Shown piece after piece: positions 1 through 7,873 of a stretch of DNA of 64,000 bases. The first letter of the stretch is position 1. The number at the start of each line of letters is the position of its first letter. The notes below the pieces were generated by a model that saw only the letters and a list, made by a program, of their open reading frames with translations, was not told where the DNA came from and did not search any database. Origin of the DNA: Brachymonas sp049977365 (lineage in GTDB: Bacteria > Pseudomonadota > Gammaproteobacteria > Burkholderiales > Burkholderiaceae_C); contig NZ_JBNGEN010000001.1 of the NCBI RefSeq assembly GCF_049977365.1, positions 744,001 through 808,000 of the forward strand. Direction: 5' to 3'. A program made the position numbers and the translations under genes.

Positions 1-250
1 GCCGAGGCGCTTCATTTTCAGGCACCAGACGGGGGATATTCTGGGATGGAAGGCCATGACGCCTGCAGACATCAAGTGCGCGCTCCATGATGCGTCGATC
101 GCCCGCCACCACCGCATCCCGAAAAAGTTCTGGCCGTGCGGCACAGGCCTTGACAATGATCTCTGGGCCGATGCCGGCTGGATCCCCCATGCTGATGACG
201 ATGGGAGGTTCGGCAAACGCCGACGCAATGAAAGGCGAGGAAGATTGCAT
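1..250 (-). CDS. pdxA: 4-hydroxythreonine-4-phosphate dehydrogenase (N-terminal part)
   Basis: PdxA oxidises 4-hydroxythreonine-4-phosphate with NAD in the DXP-dependent pyridoxal phosphate pathway in the cytoplasm. Only the first 83 codons are visible; the gene runs off the left edge of the window. Translating the minus strand from the ATG at 250 gives an N-terminus beginning MQSSSPFIASAF and, around residue 21, the family signature MGDPAGIGPEI, which starts PdxA proteins. The frame is open to the edge. It lies about 80 bases downstream of the Nif3-like gene on the same strand, so the two may be cotranscribed. A PdxA2-type paralogue cannot be excluded from this fragment because the metal-binding histidines are outside the window. 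Confidence 0.9.
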   Translation of the reverse strand, partial: MQSSSPFIASAFAEPPIVISMGDPAGIGPEIIVKACAARPELFRDAVVAGDRRIMERALDVCRRHGLPSQNIPRLVPENEAPR

Positions 251-330
251 GAGTCTCTGACAGCACGGGTACGAGACGTCCCCGTGCATAGGGGAACAGT
301 TCGGGAAGTTTCACGGCAGTGACGCACCGG

Positions 331-1089
331 TCATGCCGGATTGTCGATTTCGATGTACTGGTGCTCAAGCCCGTGCAGGTCGGCAACGGCACGCCCCAGT
401 GCCTGTACGCCGTAGCGCTCGGTGGCATGGTGCCCACAGGCAATATACGCCACCCCACATTCCCGTGCATAGTGCACCTGGGGCTCGGAAATCTCGCCGG
501 TCAGATACACATCCGCTCCTGCTGCGATGGCTGCCTCGAAATACCCTTGCCCGCCTCCCGTGCACCACGCCACGCGCCGTACGGAACGGTGGGATTCTGA
601 AGGCTCGACCAGCAGGGCACGGTGGCCCAGCACGCGCTCCACGTGCTGGGCAAACAGGGCTGCGCTGGGAAACACGTCTCCGGCCGGCTCCCCAAGACAA
701 AGCAGGTTCTGTTCGCCCGTTCGCTCGTCCACCCGCAGACCGAGCTGCTGCCCCAGCTGAACATTGTTGCCAAGCTCAGGATGCGCATCCAGGGGAAGGT
801 GGTACGCGTACACATTGAGGTCATGCTGCAGAAGCAACCGGAGTCGCTCCTTCATCCAGCCAGTGACGCGACCATCCTGTCCACGCCAGAACAGGCCATG
901 GTGCACCAGCAGGGCATCGGCTCCTGCCGCGATGGCCGCCTCGATGAGTGCACGGCTTGCCGTGACTCCCGTCACCAGCCGACGAATCTGCGCCCTGCCC
1001 TCGACCTGCAGTCCATTGGGGCCATAATCGCGGAAGCCGCCTGGTTGCAGTATCTGGTCCAACGTCTGCAGCAGTTCATTGCGGTGCAT
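331..1089 (-). CDS. Nif3-like dinuclear metal-centre protein
   Basis: A 252-residue member of the Nif3/YbgI (DUF34) family, a conserved cytoplasmic protein that forms hexameric toroids with a dinuclear metal site. Some members act as GTP cyclohydrolase I-like or metal-chaperone proteins, but the biological role is not settled. The metal-ligand motifs are visible: VHHGLFW, AYHLPLD, and near the C-terminus GHHATERYGV. I chose the ATG at 1089 because AAGGAGA sits six bases upstream and the product then starts MHRNELLQTLD as in relatives; an ATG 42 bases further upstream lacks such a site. It is divergent from the serine protease gene at 1160, leaving a 70-base shared promoter region. The length fits the short form of the family, without the PII-like insert. 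Confidence 0.9.
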   Translation of the reverse strand: MHRNELLQTLDQILQPGGFRDYGPNGLQVEGRAQIRRLVTGVTASRALIEAAIAAGADALLVHHGLFWRGQDGRVTGWMKERLRLLLQHDLNVYAYHLPLDAHPELGNNVQLGQQLGLRVDERTGEQNLLCLGEPAGDVFPSAALFAQHVERVLGHRALLVEPSESHRSVRRVAWCTGGGQGYFEAAIAAGADVYLTGEISEPQVHYARECGVAYIACGHHATERYGVQALGRAVADLHGLEHQYIEIDNPA

Positions 1090-1159
1090 GAATTCTCCTT
1101 CCTGAAAGAGGGGCGTCTGTGAATGAAGCACGGCCCCGTTTTGCCGTCACCTTCCGGTC

Positions 1160-2332
1160 ATGAAACGTCTTTGGTTGTTATTTTCGCAGGTCGTGACCGT
1201 GGTTCTCGCCGTGTATCTGGTCGTGGCGGCGATGCGTCCGCAATGGCTTGGCGGCATGGCGCGCACATCGGGAGCATCTGCTCCCATCGAAGTGACCCCC
1301 TCCTCGCATCAGCCTCCCCCCGAAACGCTGCGGAGCGCGGCACGCACGGCCTCGCCTGCGGTGGTGAGCATCATCACCAATCCCGATCAGCGCACGGGGG
1401 ACGGTCGAGACAGGCTGTCGCCTCCTGCTGCTGCGGCATCGAGCGAAGACGGCGAAGACGATATCTTTTCCGGAGTGGGCAGCGGGGTGATCGTCGACCC
1501 GCGCGGCTACATCCTCACCAACAACCATGTGCTGCAGGAGGCGCGGACCATCGAAGTGGTCCTCAATGATGGACGGCATGCGAATGCGCGCACCGTGGGA
1601 ACCGATCCTGATACCGATCTGGCCGTGCTCAAGATCGATCTCGGACAGGTGCCTGCCATTGCCTTCGGAGACTCCACTGCCTTGCAGGTGGGAGACCCCG
1701 TGCTGGCCATCGGCAATCCATTCGGAGTGGGCCAGACCGTGACGAGCGGCATCGTGAGCGCGCTGGGCCGCAGCCAGCTGGGCATCAACACCTTCGAGGA
1801 TTTCATCCAGACAGATGCAGCCATCAACCCGGGCAATTCCGGTGGTGCGCTGGTCGACATCCATGGCAAGCTGATCGGCATCAATACGGCCATCTATTCC
1901 CGCACCGGGGGATACATGGGCATAGGGTTTGCCACGCCTGCCGCCACGGCACGCCAGGTGCTTGAAGGCATCATTCGCGACGGGCATGTGACGCGGGGCT
2001 GGATCGGCGTGGAACCGTCCGACCTGACTCCGGAGATGGCAAGCACCTTCCATGTCCCCGAGGGCAGTGGCGTGCTGCTGACGGGGGTCATCCAGGGCGG
2101 ACCGGCTGCCCGTGCCGGCATGCTTCCGGGGGACCTGATCACCACGGTCGATGGCTCCCGGGTGGACAGTGTGCAGAGTCTGCTGTCCACCGTTTCGGGC
2201 CTGAAGCCGGGCAGGACAGCCCCGTTCGGGGTCATGCGCAAGGGAGCGACGGTGGTGCTGCAGGTCACGATCCAGCAGCGGCCTCGGCCGCCCAAGGCAG
2301 CAATACAGAACGCTCCAGGAGTGACGGAATAG
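1160..2332 (+). CDS. Membrane-anchored HtrA-family serine protease with one PDZ domain (DegS/AlgW type)
   Basis: A 390-residue trypsin-like protease of the HtrA family. Residues 5-25 form one hydrophobic segment that should anchor it in the inner membrane with the protease in the periplasm. The catalytic triad is intact: His123 in TNNHV, Asp153 in DPDTDLAVL and Ser227 in GNSGGAL. A single PDZ domain follows at about 275-370. One PDZ plus an N-terminal anchor and about 390 residues match DegS/AlgW rather than DegP, which has two PDZ domains and a cleaved signal. DegS-type proteases start the cleavage of anti-sigma factors in envelope stress; whether this one does so is inference, as no rpoE or rseA gene is in the window. 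It converges on tatC, a common Burkholderiales arrangement. Confidence 0.9.
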   Translation: MKRLWLLFSQVVTVVLAVYLVVAAMRPQWLGGMARTSGASAPIEVTPSSHQPPPETLRSAARTASPAVVSIITNPDQRTGDGRDRLSPPAAAASSEDGEDDIFSGVGSGVIVDPRGYILTNNHVLQEARTIEVVLNDGRHANARTVGTDPDTDLAVLKIDLGQVPAIAFGDSTALQVGDPVLAIGNPFGVGQTVTSGIVSALGRSQLGINTFEDFIQTDAAINPGNSGGALVDIHGKLIGINTAIYSRTGGYMGIGFATPAATARQVLEGIIRDGHVTRGWIGVEPSDLTPEMASTFHVPEGSGVLLTGVIQGGPAARAGMLPGDLITTVDGSRVDSVQSLLSTVSGLKPGRTAPFGVMRKGATVVLQVTIQQRPRPPKAAIQNAPGVTE

Positions 2333-2415
2333 AAAGCCCCTACCCTACGGATTGACGTTCGGCACCTTGCAGTGTCGCTGGGCAGAACGCCGAATCCTGG
2401 ATACGGAACGTGGAC

Positions 2416-3231
2416 CTACTTGCCTGTCGTGACGTCGGTCGACGCAGAAGTCTGGGCTTCTTCTGCGTCTTCGGGAGCACGGCCCACATGCGAGAACCAC
2501 CGCGCTCCCAGAATGCCGATTTCATAGAGCAGGCACATGGGAATGGCCAGTGCCAGCTGCGACATCACATCGGGAGGAGTCACCACGGCAGCCACGATGA
2601 AGGCCACCACCACGAAGTAGCCCCGGAACGCCCGCAGCTTCTCGACCGTGACCATCTCGAAGCGCACCAGCAGCATGACGATGATGGGCACCTGGAATGC
2701 CAGTGCAAATGCCAGGTACAGCGACAGAATGGCCTCTACATAGGAAGCTACGTCCGGAGTGGCCGCCACGGAAGCCGGTGTGAAGCGCTGGATGAAGGTG
2801 AACATCTTGTCCAGCACGAAGAACTGCACAAAGGCAATGCCGCAATAAGCCAGGAAACTCCCGAAGATGATGAGGGGAAGTGCAAACTGCTTCTCGTGCC
2901 TGTAGAGGCCTGGCGCCACAAAGGACCACAGCTGGTACATGACCCATGGCAGAGCCAGCAGCACCGCCACGATCATGAGCACCTTCAGGGGAATGAAGAA
3001 GGGCGAGAACACATCCACCGCGATGAGTCTGGCGTTGGGCGGCATGTGGGCGCGGATGGGGTGCGCGATGAAGTTGAGCAGCCCATCCGGCCCCGGATAG
3101 ATCGCCAGCACGATCGCAGCGGCCGCGATGCCGTACAGGCTGTAGAGCAGACGGTCACGCAGCTCGATGAGGTGTTCGACGAAAGGCTGTTCGGAGCCGG
3201 TGAGTTCGTCTTCCTGGGAAGGATCTGCCAT
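2416..3231 (-). CDS. tatC: Sec-independent protein translocase TatC
   Basis: TatC is the polytopic core of the twin-arginine translocase and recognises the RR signal peptide together with TatB. The 271-residue product has the family N-terminus (EHLIELRDRLL at about residue 19), six hydrophobic segments and the conserved periplasmic and cytoplasmic loop features such as YRHEKQF and VVTPPDVMSQ. It is the last gene of the tatABC set and of the longer his-tat run. The C-terminal tail is hydrophilic and acidic (APEDAEEAQTSAS). Likely clients encoded in this same window are the tetrathionate reductase subunits TtrA and TtrB, and perhaps the PhnD-like binding protein. It converges with the HtrA-family protease gene, with about 80 bases between the stops and no convincing terminator hairpin. 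Confidence 0.97.
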   Translation of the reverse strand: MADPSQEDELTGSEQPFVEHLIELRDRLLYSLYGIAAAAIVLAIYPGPDGLLNFIAHPIRAHMPPNARLIAVDVFSPFFIPLKVLMIVAVLLALPWVMYQLWSFVAPGLYRHEKQFALPLIIFGSFLAYCGIAFVQFFVLDKMFTFIQRFTPASVAATPDVASYVEAILSLYLAFALAFQVPIIVMLLVRFEMVTVEKLRAFRGYFVVVAFIVAAVVTPPDVMSQLALAIPMCLLYEIGILGARWFSHVGRAPEDAEEAQTSASTDVTTGK

Positions 3232-3344
3232 AGTGGAAGGGTCAATCAGTCACGATGAAGGCTGGCGCCGCCAGAAGGACGCGCCAGAGAAGTCTGCGCC
3301 AAGGAAACACGGATGCATGGAAGCGGCGCGGAATGGCCCTGCCT

Positions 3345-3854
3345 TTACACGCGGGGCGTGGGCTTGCGTGGACGGAAGCGCGCCACCCGGGCCGCCCCCG
3401 ATTGCACATGGGTACGCACGCCCTGCCGTGTCTTGTACCAGTGCGGCATGGCGGTGCGCTTGATGCGCCAGTTCTTGCGGGGAGGCTGGTAGGCGGTGTG
3501 CCCCACATCGGCCCAGGACATCCCGCTCGCGGCACTGCCCGCGGCAGCACCGGTCGGCAGAGGAGACTGCGCAGCGCCTTCGGTGCCTTCCAGCCCCGCC
3601 TGCATCTCTCCGGCAGTGGCATGAAAGGACTGCTCGACATCGTGAGCAGCCTGCTCGACGGAATCCTTCATCTTGCGCAGCTCTTCCATTTCCATGGTGC
3701 GAGCCACTTCGGACTTGACGTCGTTCACGTAGCGTTGCGCGCGCCCGAGCAGCGTGCCCACAGTGCGTGCCACGCGAGGCAGACGCTCCGGCCCGATGAC
3801 GATGAGCGCCACCGCGCCAATCAGCGCCAGCTTGGAAATACCCAGATCGATCAC
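3345..3854 (-). CDS. tatB: Sec-independent protein translocase TatB
   Basis: TatB forms the receptor complex with TatC for folded, twin-arginine-bearing proteins. The product is 169 residues: an N-terminal transmembrane helix starting MIDLGISKLALIGAVAL, the hinge ERLPRVARTVG, then a long amphipathic helix and a low-complexity region. The basic C-terminal tail (about 125-169, including KNWRIKRTAMPHWYK and VQSGAARVARF) is the conserved extension seen in Burkholderiales TatB and supports the taxonomic placement. It sits between tatA (27 bases upstream) and tatC (113 bases downstream) on the same strand. Confidence 0.95.
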   Translation of the reverse strand: MIDLGISKLALIGAVALIVIGPERLPRVARTVGTLLGRAQRYVNDVKSEVARTMEMEELRKMKDSVEQAAHDVEQSFHATAGEMQAGLEGTEGAAQSPLPTGAAAGSAASGMSWADVGHTAYQPPRKNWRIKRTAMPHWYKTRQGVRTHVQSGAARVARFRPRKPTPRV

Positions 3855-3881
3855 GTCCGCCTACCCCCGGCTCCCGAAGAC

Positions 3882-4118
3882 TCAGGACTTGTTCTTGGCC
3901 TCGACATCGATGGTGCGTGCCGCATTGCTGGCAGCGGAAGAGTCCGCAGTGACCTTGGGCTGATCGGCAGCCGGCGTTTCGCCATCGCGCATGCCTTCCT
4001 TGAAGCCCTTGACGGCGCTTCCGAGATCGGAACCGATGTTCTTGAGCTTCTTGGTACCGAAGATCATCACCACGATCAGCAGCACGATGAGCCAATGCCA
4101 GATCGAAAAAGAACCCAT
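3882..4118 (-). CDS. tatA: Sec-independent protein translocase TatA
   Basis: TatA is the small subunit thought to assemble into the translocation pore of the Tat system. The 78-residue product has the expected layout: a short N-terminal segment MGSFSIWHW, one transmembrane helix, the FGTKKLKNIG hinge with the invariant FG, and an amphipathic helix (GSAVKGFKEGM), then a charged tail. The start at 4118 is preceded by a purine-rich stretch, GGAGAGCGAC when read on the coding strand. It is the first tat gene, about 127 bases after the HIT gene stop. Confidence 0.96.
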   Translation of the reverse strand: MGSFSIWHWLIVLLIVVMIFGTKKLKNIGSDLGSAVKGFKEGMRDGETPAADQPKVTADSSAASNAARTIDVEAKNKS

Positions 4119-4245
4119 GTCGCTCTCCTAGCAGAATCAATGAGGGGATTGTAATGGGGCAGGCCCGGATGCGCAGGCTCCCCTGCACTGCCCTTTGCAC
4201 GCGTCAAGGCGCTCCGCCCTGCAGATGGTGCGGAATCCAGGTTGT

Positions 4246-4605
4246 TCAGCCCTTGAGCCAGGGACGAGGGCCACCGATGACGTGCACGTGCAGGTGTTGA
4301 ACCTCCTGTCCACCGTGCTCCCCCGTGTTGATGATGATGCGGAAGCCTCCCTGGGGATAGGGCTCGCAGCCCTGCTCCATCGCCAGGCGCGGGGCGAGGG
4401 TCATGATCTTGCCCATGAGAGCGGCATCTTCCGCTGTGAGCTGTGCCATGGACGGAATGTGTCGCTTGGGCACGATGAGGAAATGCACCGGCGCCCAGGG
4501 GTGGATGTCATGGAAGGCGTAGACGTCCTCGTCCTCGTAGACCTTGCTGGAGGGAATCTGGCCCTCGACTATCTTGCAGAAAATGCAGTCCGGATCGTGT
4601 GTCAT
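4246..4605 (-). CDS. HIT-family nucleotide-binding protein (histidine triad)
   Basis: A 119-residue HIT-domain protein of the HINT/PKC-interacting branch, expected to hydrolyse adenosine phosphoramidates or related nucleotide conjugates. The start MTHDPDCIFCKIVEGQIP is typical, with the CxxC pair at residues 7-10, and the triad HLHVHVI is at 104-110, with His106 as the expected nucleophile. The frame is open far upstream, but the upstream part overlaps the membrane-protein gene and has no family similarity, so I place the start at 4605. In Burkholderiales this gene regularly lies between hisE and tatA, as here. No strong Shine-Dalgarno motif precedes the ATG, so it may depend on translation of the upstream gene. 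Confidence 0.93.
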   Translation of the reverse strand: MTHDPDCIFCKIVEGQIPSSKVYEDEDVYAFHDIHPWAPVHFLIVPKRHIPSMAQLTAEDAALMGKIMTLAPRLAMEQGCEPYPQGGFRIIINTGEHGGQEVQHLHVHVIGGPRPWLKG

Positions 4606-4670
4606 GGCAATGAAAGAGGAAGAGAAAGGAAATGGCGTGGAACACGCCACCCTGGAATGACAAAACTGCA

Positions 4671-5114
4671 TCAGGGAAGTACAGGCCGCCCATCCCGCAT
4701 GCAGACCATGCCCCGAACGATGCGATAGAGGAACCAGATCGACACCAGACTCCACGCCACCCAGCCGGGAATGAGCATGATCCAGAGAGGTGCGGTGATG
4801 GCATACCACAGGGCCGCCCAGATCACCGTACGGATGCGCCAGCGAAAATGGCTCTCCTGCCAGGTGCCGGCGGCATCGTCCCGCATGACCAGATCCAGCA
4901 CAAAGGCGACGATCAGCAACCCGACTCCGACCTGCGTGCCGGGCAGCACAGCCGAGACGGCCACAATGAGATGGAGCACATAGCTGACCCACCCCACGGA
5001 CACAAGCCGATCCAGCCGGTCAGCGCCTGTCTGCGCCTGGGACCCGGTGCCCCCCTGTTCGGGAGGCTGCGCACGGAATTCACGGGCCTGCACGTCGATG
5101 ATGTCATCCTTCAT
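4671..5114 (-). CDS. Small membrane protein of the his-tat run (DUF4870-like)
   Basis: A 147-residue membrane protein with about three hydrophobic helices: around 46-66 (VSYVLHLIVAVSAVL), 70-85 and 108-135. It resembles DUF4870-type membrane proteins that Burkholderiales carry between hisE and the HIT gene; the function is unknown. I start it at the ATG at 5114 (MKDDIIDVQ), which has AGGAGA six bases upstream; an in-frame ATG 54 bases earlier has no good ribosome site. A Tic20-like fold is a possibility for this family, but I cannot test it here. It is flanked by hisE (84 bases upstream) and HIT (65 bases downstream) on the same strand. Confidence 0.75.
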   Translation of the reverse strand: MKDDIIDVQAREFRAQPPEQGGTGSQAQTGADRLDRLVSVGWVSYVLHLIVAVSAVLPGTQVGVGLLIVAFVLDLVMRDDAAGTWQESHFRWRIRTVIWAALWYAITAPLWIMLIPGWVAWSLVSIWFLYRIVRGMVCMRDGRPVLP

Positions 5115-5198
5115 GAAGCTCTCCTGCGTAAAGTGAACTGTGCTGGACTGTGCGGAACTGTGCCGCACCGCGTCAGAAAGATGCGTACCCGCGTGAAA

Positions 5199-5561
5199 TC
5201 AGGACGCGGTACGGTTGGCCTTTTCCACCAGGCCGCTCACGCCTTCGCGTCGTGCCAGCTCGCGTGCCACGTCTTCCGGGCGCAATCCGTAATAGGCGAG
5301 CGCCACCATGGTGTGGAACCACAGATCGGCGACTTCGTACACGAGCTTGTTCTTGTCGCCGCCGGCACTCACATCCTTGGCGGCCATGACGGTTTCGGTG
5401 GCTTCTTCTCCGACCTTCTTGAGGAAACCATCGGGCCCCTTCTGGAACAGACGGGCCACATAGCTCTGCCCCGGATCACCTCCATGGGAAGGCAGGCGGG
5501 ATTCGATGACGTCGGCCACCCGGGCCAGCGTGTCTGTGACGGACATGTTCATGGGACTCAC
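5199..5561 (-). CDS. hisE: Phosphoribosyl-ATP pyrophosphatase
   Basis: HisE removes pyrophosphate from phosphoribosyl-ATP, the second step of histidine synthesis. The product is up to 120 residues with the MazG-like all-alpha fold motifs: LFQKGPDGFLKKVGEEATE around 39-58 and the metal-binding KLVYEVADLWFH. The start is a GTG at 5561 whose last bases overlap the hisI stop codon (GTGA), giving a four-base overlap; ATG codons at 5552 and 5546 are alternatives. The overlap argues for translational coupling with hisI. hisE and hisI are separate genes here, unlike the fused hisIE of enterobacteria. Confidence 0.95.
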   Translation of the reverse strand: MSPMNMSVTDTLARVADVIESRLPSHGGDPGQSYVARLFQKGPDGFLKKVGEEATETVMAAKDVSAGGDKNKLVYEVADLWFHTMVALAYYGLRPEDVARELARREGVSGLVEKANRTAS

Positions 5562-5974
5562 TTGTAGATGCTGTGCGGGTCTTTCAAGACCGGATCGACG
5601 GCCTGCCAGGCACCCTGCTGCAGACTCTGGAAGAAACAGCTGTGTCGCCCGGTATGGCAGGCAATGCCGGGCTCGTGCCCCGTCTGTGTGACCTTGAGCA
5701 GGATGACGTCGTTGTCGCAGTCGAGACGGATGTCGTGCACGATCTGCACGTGGCCGCTCTCTTCACCCTTGAACCACAGACGCTGGCGCGAGCGGCTGAA
5801 GTACACAGCCCGGCCCAGCTCGGCAGTCTTGGCCAGTGCTTCGCGGTTCATCCAGGCAAACATGAGCACGTCGCCACTGTCGCGCTCCTGGGCGATGACA
5901 GGTACGAGGCCCTTGTCATCCCAGCGCACGGCGTCGAGCCAGGCAGGGGCAAGGGAGGTGGAAGAAGTATCCAT
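5558..5974 (-). CDS. hisI: Phosphoribosyl-AMP cyclohydrolase
   Basis: HisI opens the purine ring of phosphoribosyl-AMP, step three of histidine synthesis, using zinc and magnesium. The 138-residue product shows the family blocks MFAWMNREAL, AVYFSRSRQRLWFKGEESG, the Asp/Cys metal cluster DCDNDVILL and the C-terminal CHTGRHSCFF. The ATG at 5974 is preceded by AGGAAA. It lies 16 bases downstream of hisF and overlaps hisE by four bases, so hisF-hisI-hisE should be one translated unit. Confidence 0.97.
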   Translation of the reverse strand: MDTSSTSLAPAWLDAVRWDDKGLVPVIAQERDSGDVLMFAWMNREALAKTAELGRAVYFSRSRQRLWFKGEESGHVQIVHDIRLDCDNDVILLKVTQTGHEPGIACHTGRHSCFFQSLQQGAWQAVDPVLKDPHSIYK

Positions 5975-5990
5975 ACGCAGGGTTTCCTGT

Positions 5991-6773
5991 TCAGAGGCGG
6001 ACCGGAATGCCCTGGGCAGCCAGATGCCGCTTGGCCTCGCCCACGGTGAATTCGCCATAGTGGAAGATGCTGGCAGCCAGCACGGCATCGGCTCCGCCTT
6101 CGCGGATGCCCTCGGCAAGATGGTCCAGCGATCCCACGCCACCGGAGGCAATGACGGGAATATCGATGGCATCACTGACCGCACGGGTCAGGGCCAGATC
6201 GAAGCCGCTCTTGGTGCCATCGCGGTCCATGCTGGTGAGGAGAATTTCTCCGGCTCCGTAATCGGCCATCTTGCGTACCCATTCCAGGGCATCGAGTCCG
6301 GTGTTGCGGCGTCCGCCATGGCTGTAGACGTCCCAGCCCTCTCCCCGAGCCGCGAGCTCGTCGGGCGCGGTGCGGCGCTTGGCGTCGATGGCGACCACGA
6401 TGCACTGCGAACCATAGCGCTCGGAGGTCTCGCGGATGACGCGCGGGTTGGCGATGGCCGCCGAATTGAAACTGGTTTTATCTGCGCCTGCGTTGAGCAG
6501 ACGACGCACGTCCTCGACGGTGCGCACGCCCCCTCCTACCGTCAGGGGAATGAAGACCTGGCTGGCCACGTCCTCGATGATCTGCAGGATGAGATCGCGG
6601 CCGTCGCTGGTGGCGGTGATGTCCAGGAAGGTGATTTCATCGGCACCCTGCTCGTTGTAGCGGGCAGCGATCTCGACGGGGTCACCGGCGTCTCGCAGTT
6701 CGACGAAATTGACGCCCTTGACGACGCGGCCGCCGGTGACGTCCAGACAGGGAATGATGCGTTTGGCTAACAT
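5991..6773 (-). CDS. hisF: Imidazole glycerol phosphate synthase cyclase subunit
   Basis: HisF takes ammonia from HisH and PRFAR to form imidazole glycerol phosphate and AICAR. The 260-residue TIM barrel starts MLAKRIIPCLDVTGG with the catalytic Asp11 region, has the phosphate-binding and barrel motifs GADEITFLD, PLTVGGG and ILLTSMDRDGTKSG (catalytic Asp in MDRDGT), and ends ASGGVGSLDHL. I start it at 6773, the family start; 51 further bases are open upstream. It overlaps the end of the SDR gene by seven bases. The hisH, hisA, hisB and other genes that usually precede it are not in this window, so the his genes here are only the end of the pathway operon or a split set. Confidence 0.98.
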   Translation of the reverse strand: MLAKRIIPCLDVTGGRVVKGVNFVELRDAGDPVEIAARYNEQGADEITFLDITATSDGRDLILQIIEDVASQVFIPLTVGGGVRTVEDVRRLLNAGADKTSFNSAAIANPRVIRETSERYGSQCIVVAIDAKRRTAPDELAARGEGWDVYSHGGRRNTGLDALEWVRKMADYGAGEILLTSMDRDGTKSGFDLALTRAVSDAIDIPVIASGGVGSLDHLAEGIREGGADAVLAASIFHYGEFTVGEAKRHLAAQGIPVRL

Positions 6774-7720
6774 GCGGAGGATTGTACGGTGCGGAGCCCC
6801 TCGGCGGGGGTCGGGTGGTGCCATGCGAGCCGGAGTTCGCGGTGGATGCGGGTATTGTCGAGCCGCCGGGATTCCTGCATGAAGCTCAGGGAGACGGCAG
6901 AGAGCTGCTCACGCGCCTGCTCCAGCGTGATGCGGGGCGGGCGGGGCAGACCATACAGATCGGCAGCCATGTCGAAATACGCCCCCATGGTACTCACGGA
7001 ATCGTCATTGGCGTTGTAGGTACGCAGGGAACGGCCGCGCCACAGGGCGATGCGGCAGGCGCGCGCAAGATCATCGGCGTGGATGTGGTTGGTGTAGACA
7101 TCCTCATCGGCACAGAGCACCGGAGTCCCTCGTTCCAGGCGGGAACGCGGTGTGCCGCCTTCACGGTCGGGCGCATAGATGCCGGGAATGCGCAGGATCT
7201 GCATGGCAGGGACCTGCAGGGCCTGTCGTGCCCAATGCAGCAGTACCTGCTCCGCATCCACCCTGCGCCGGGCGCGAGCCGTCAGGGGCTGCAGGGGCGT
7301 GGTTTCCGGAGTCCACTGTCCCCGGCGATCGCCGTAGACACCGCTTGTGCTGCCATACACCCAGTGGGAGGGAGCCCCGTGGCGCCGAAGGGCTGCCACG
7401 AGCGCCCGGGTGCGGGCATCTCGGTTGTCCCCATGGGAAGGAGGTGGGGCAAGGTGCACGACCCACTGGGCCAGCCCGGCCAGGCGCCGCAGGCTGGCAG
7501 GCCGATCGAGATCGCCCTGCAGGGGCGTTACCCCCAGTGCCCGCAGTGCAGGGACCTGCGAAGGATCGCGAACAAGCACCCTTGCGCGCGGCCCATGGGC
7601 CGCAGGGGCCACCAGCAGACGGGCAAGCCGGATACCCACATCCCCGCAGCCCACAATGAGCACTCGGGGACGACGGAATCGGGCAGGAAGGGCTGGCCGC
7701 ACGGGATACAGGCTGAACAT
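6767..7720 (-). CDS. NAD(P)-dependent epimerase/dehydratase-like SDR protein (YeeZ-like)
   Basis: A 317-residue extended short-chain dehydrogenase-like protein. The nucleotide-binding glycine motif VGCGDVGIRLA is at residues 23-33, YGSTSGVYGD at about 122-131 marks the active-site serine region, and RIPGIYAPDREGG follows the canonical pattern of sugar-nucleotide epimerases. The usual YxxxK pair is not obvious: the region after VYGD reads ARARRRVDAEQVLL, so catalysis may be lost or altered, as in YeeZ-type proteins. It overlaps hisF by seven bases, so the two are probably cotranscribed and coupled. Substrate unknown. It is divergent from the flavin reductase gene at 7874 with 153 bases between. 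Confidence 0.8.
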   Translation of the reverse strand: MFSLYPVRPALPARFRRPRVLIVGCGDVGIRLARLLVAPAAHGPRARVLVRDPSQVPALRALGVTPLQGDLDRPASLRRLAGLAQWVVHLAPPPSHGDNRDARTRALVAALRRHGAPSHWVYGSTSGVYGDRRGQWTPETTPLQPLTARARRRVDAEQVLLHWARQALQVPAMQILRIPGIYAPDREGGTPRSRLERGTPVLCADEDVYTNHIHADDLARACRIALWRGRSLRTYNANDDSVSTMGAYFDMAADLYGLPRPPRITLEQAREQLSAVSLSFMQESRRLDNTRIHRELRLAWHHPTPAEGLRTVQSSAC

Positions 7721-7873
7721 GGTCGGAGATAATAGGCGTGAGGGGCAGGTGAAGGAAGCGGAGATCCTGCCCCGGTCCGTTGTATGGAGTGCGGAGCAAT
7801 GGGCAAGGTCCCGCGTGTCGAGGATTTTGCCGCAGGGTTCTGCCGTTGTTATATATCAGGAGCGTGATCCCAA

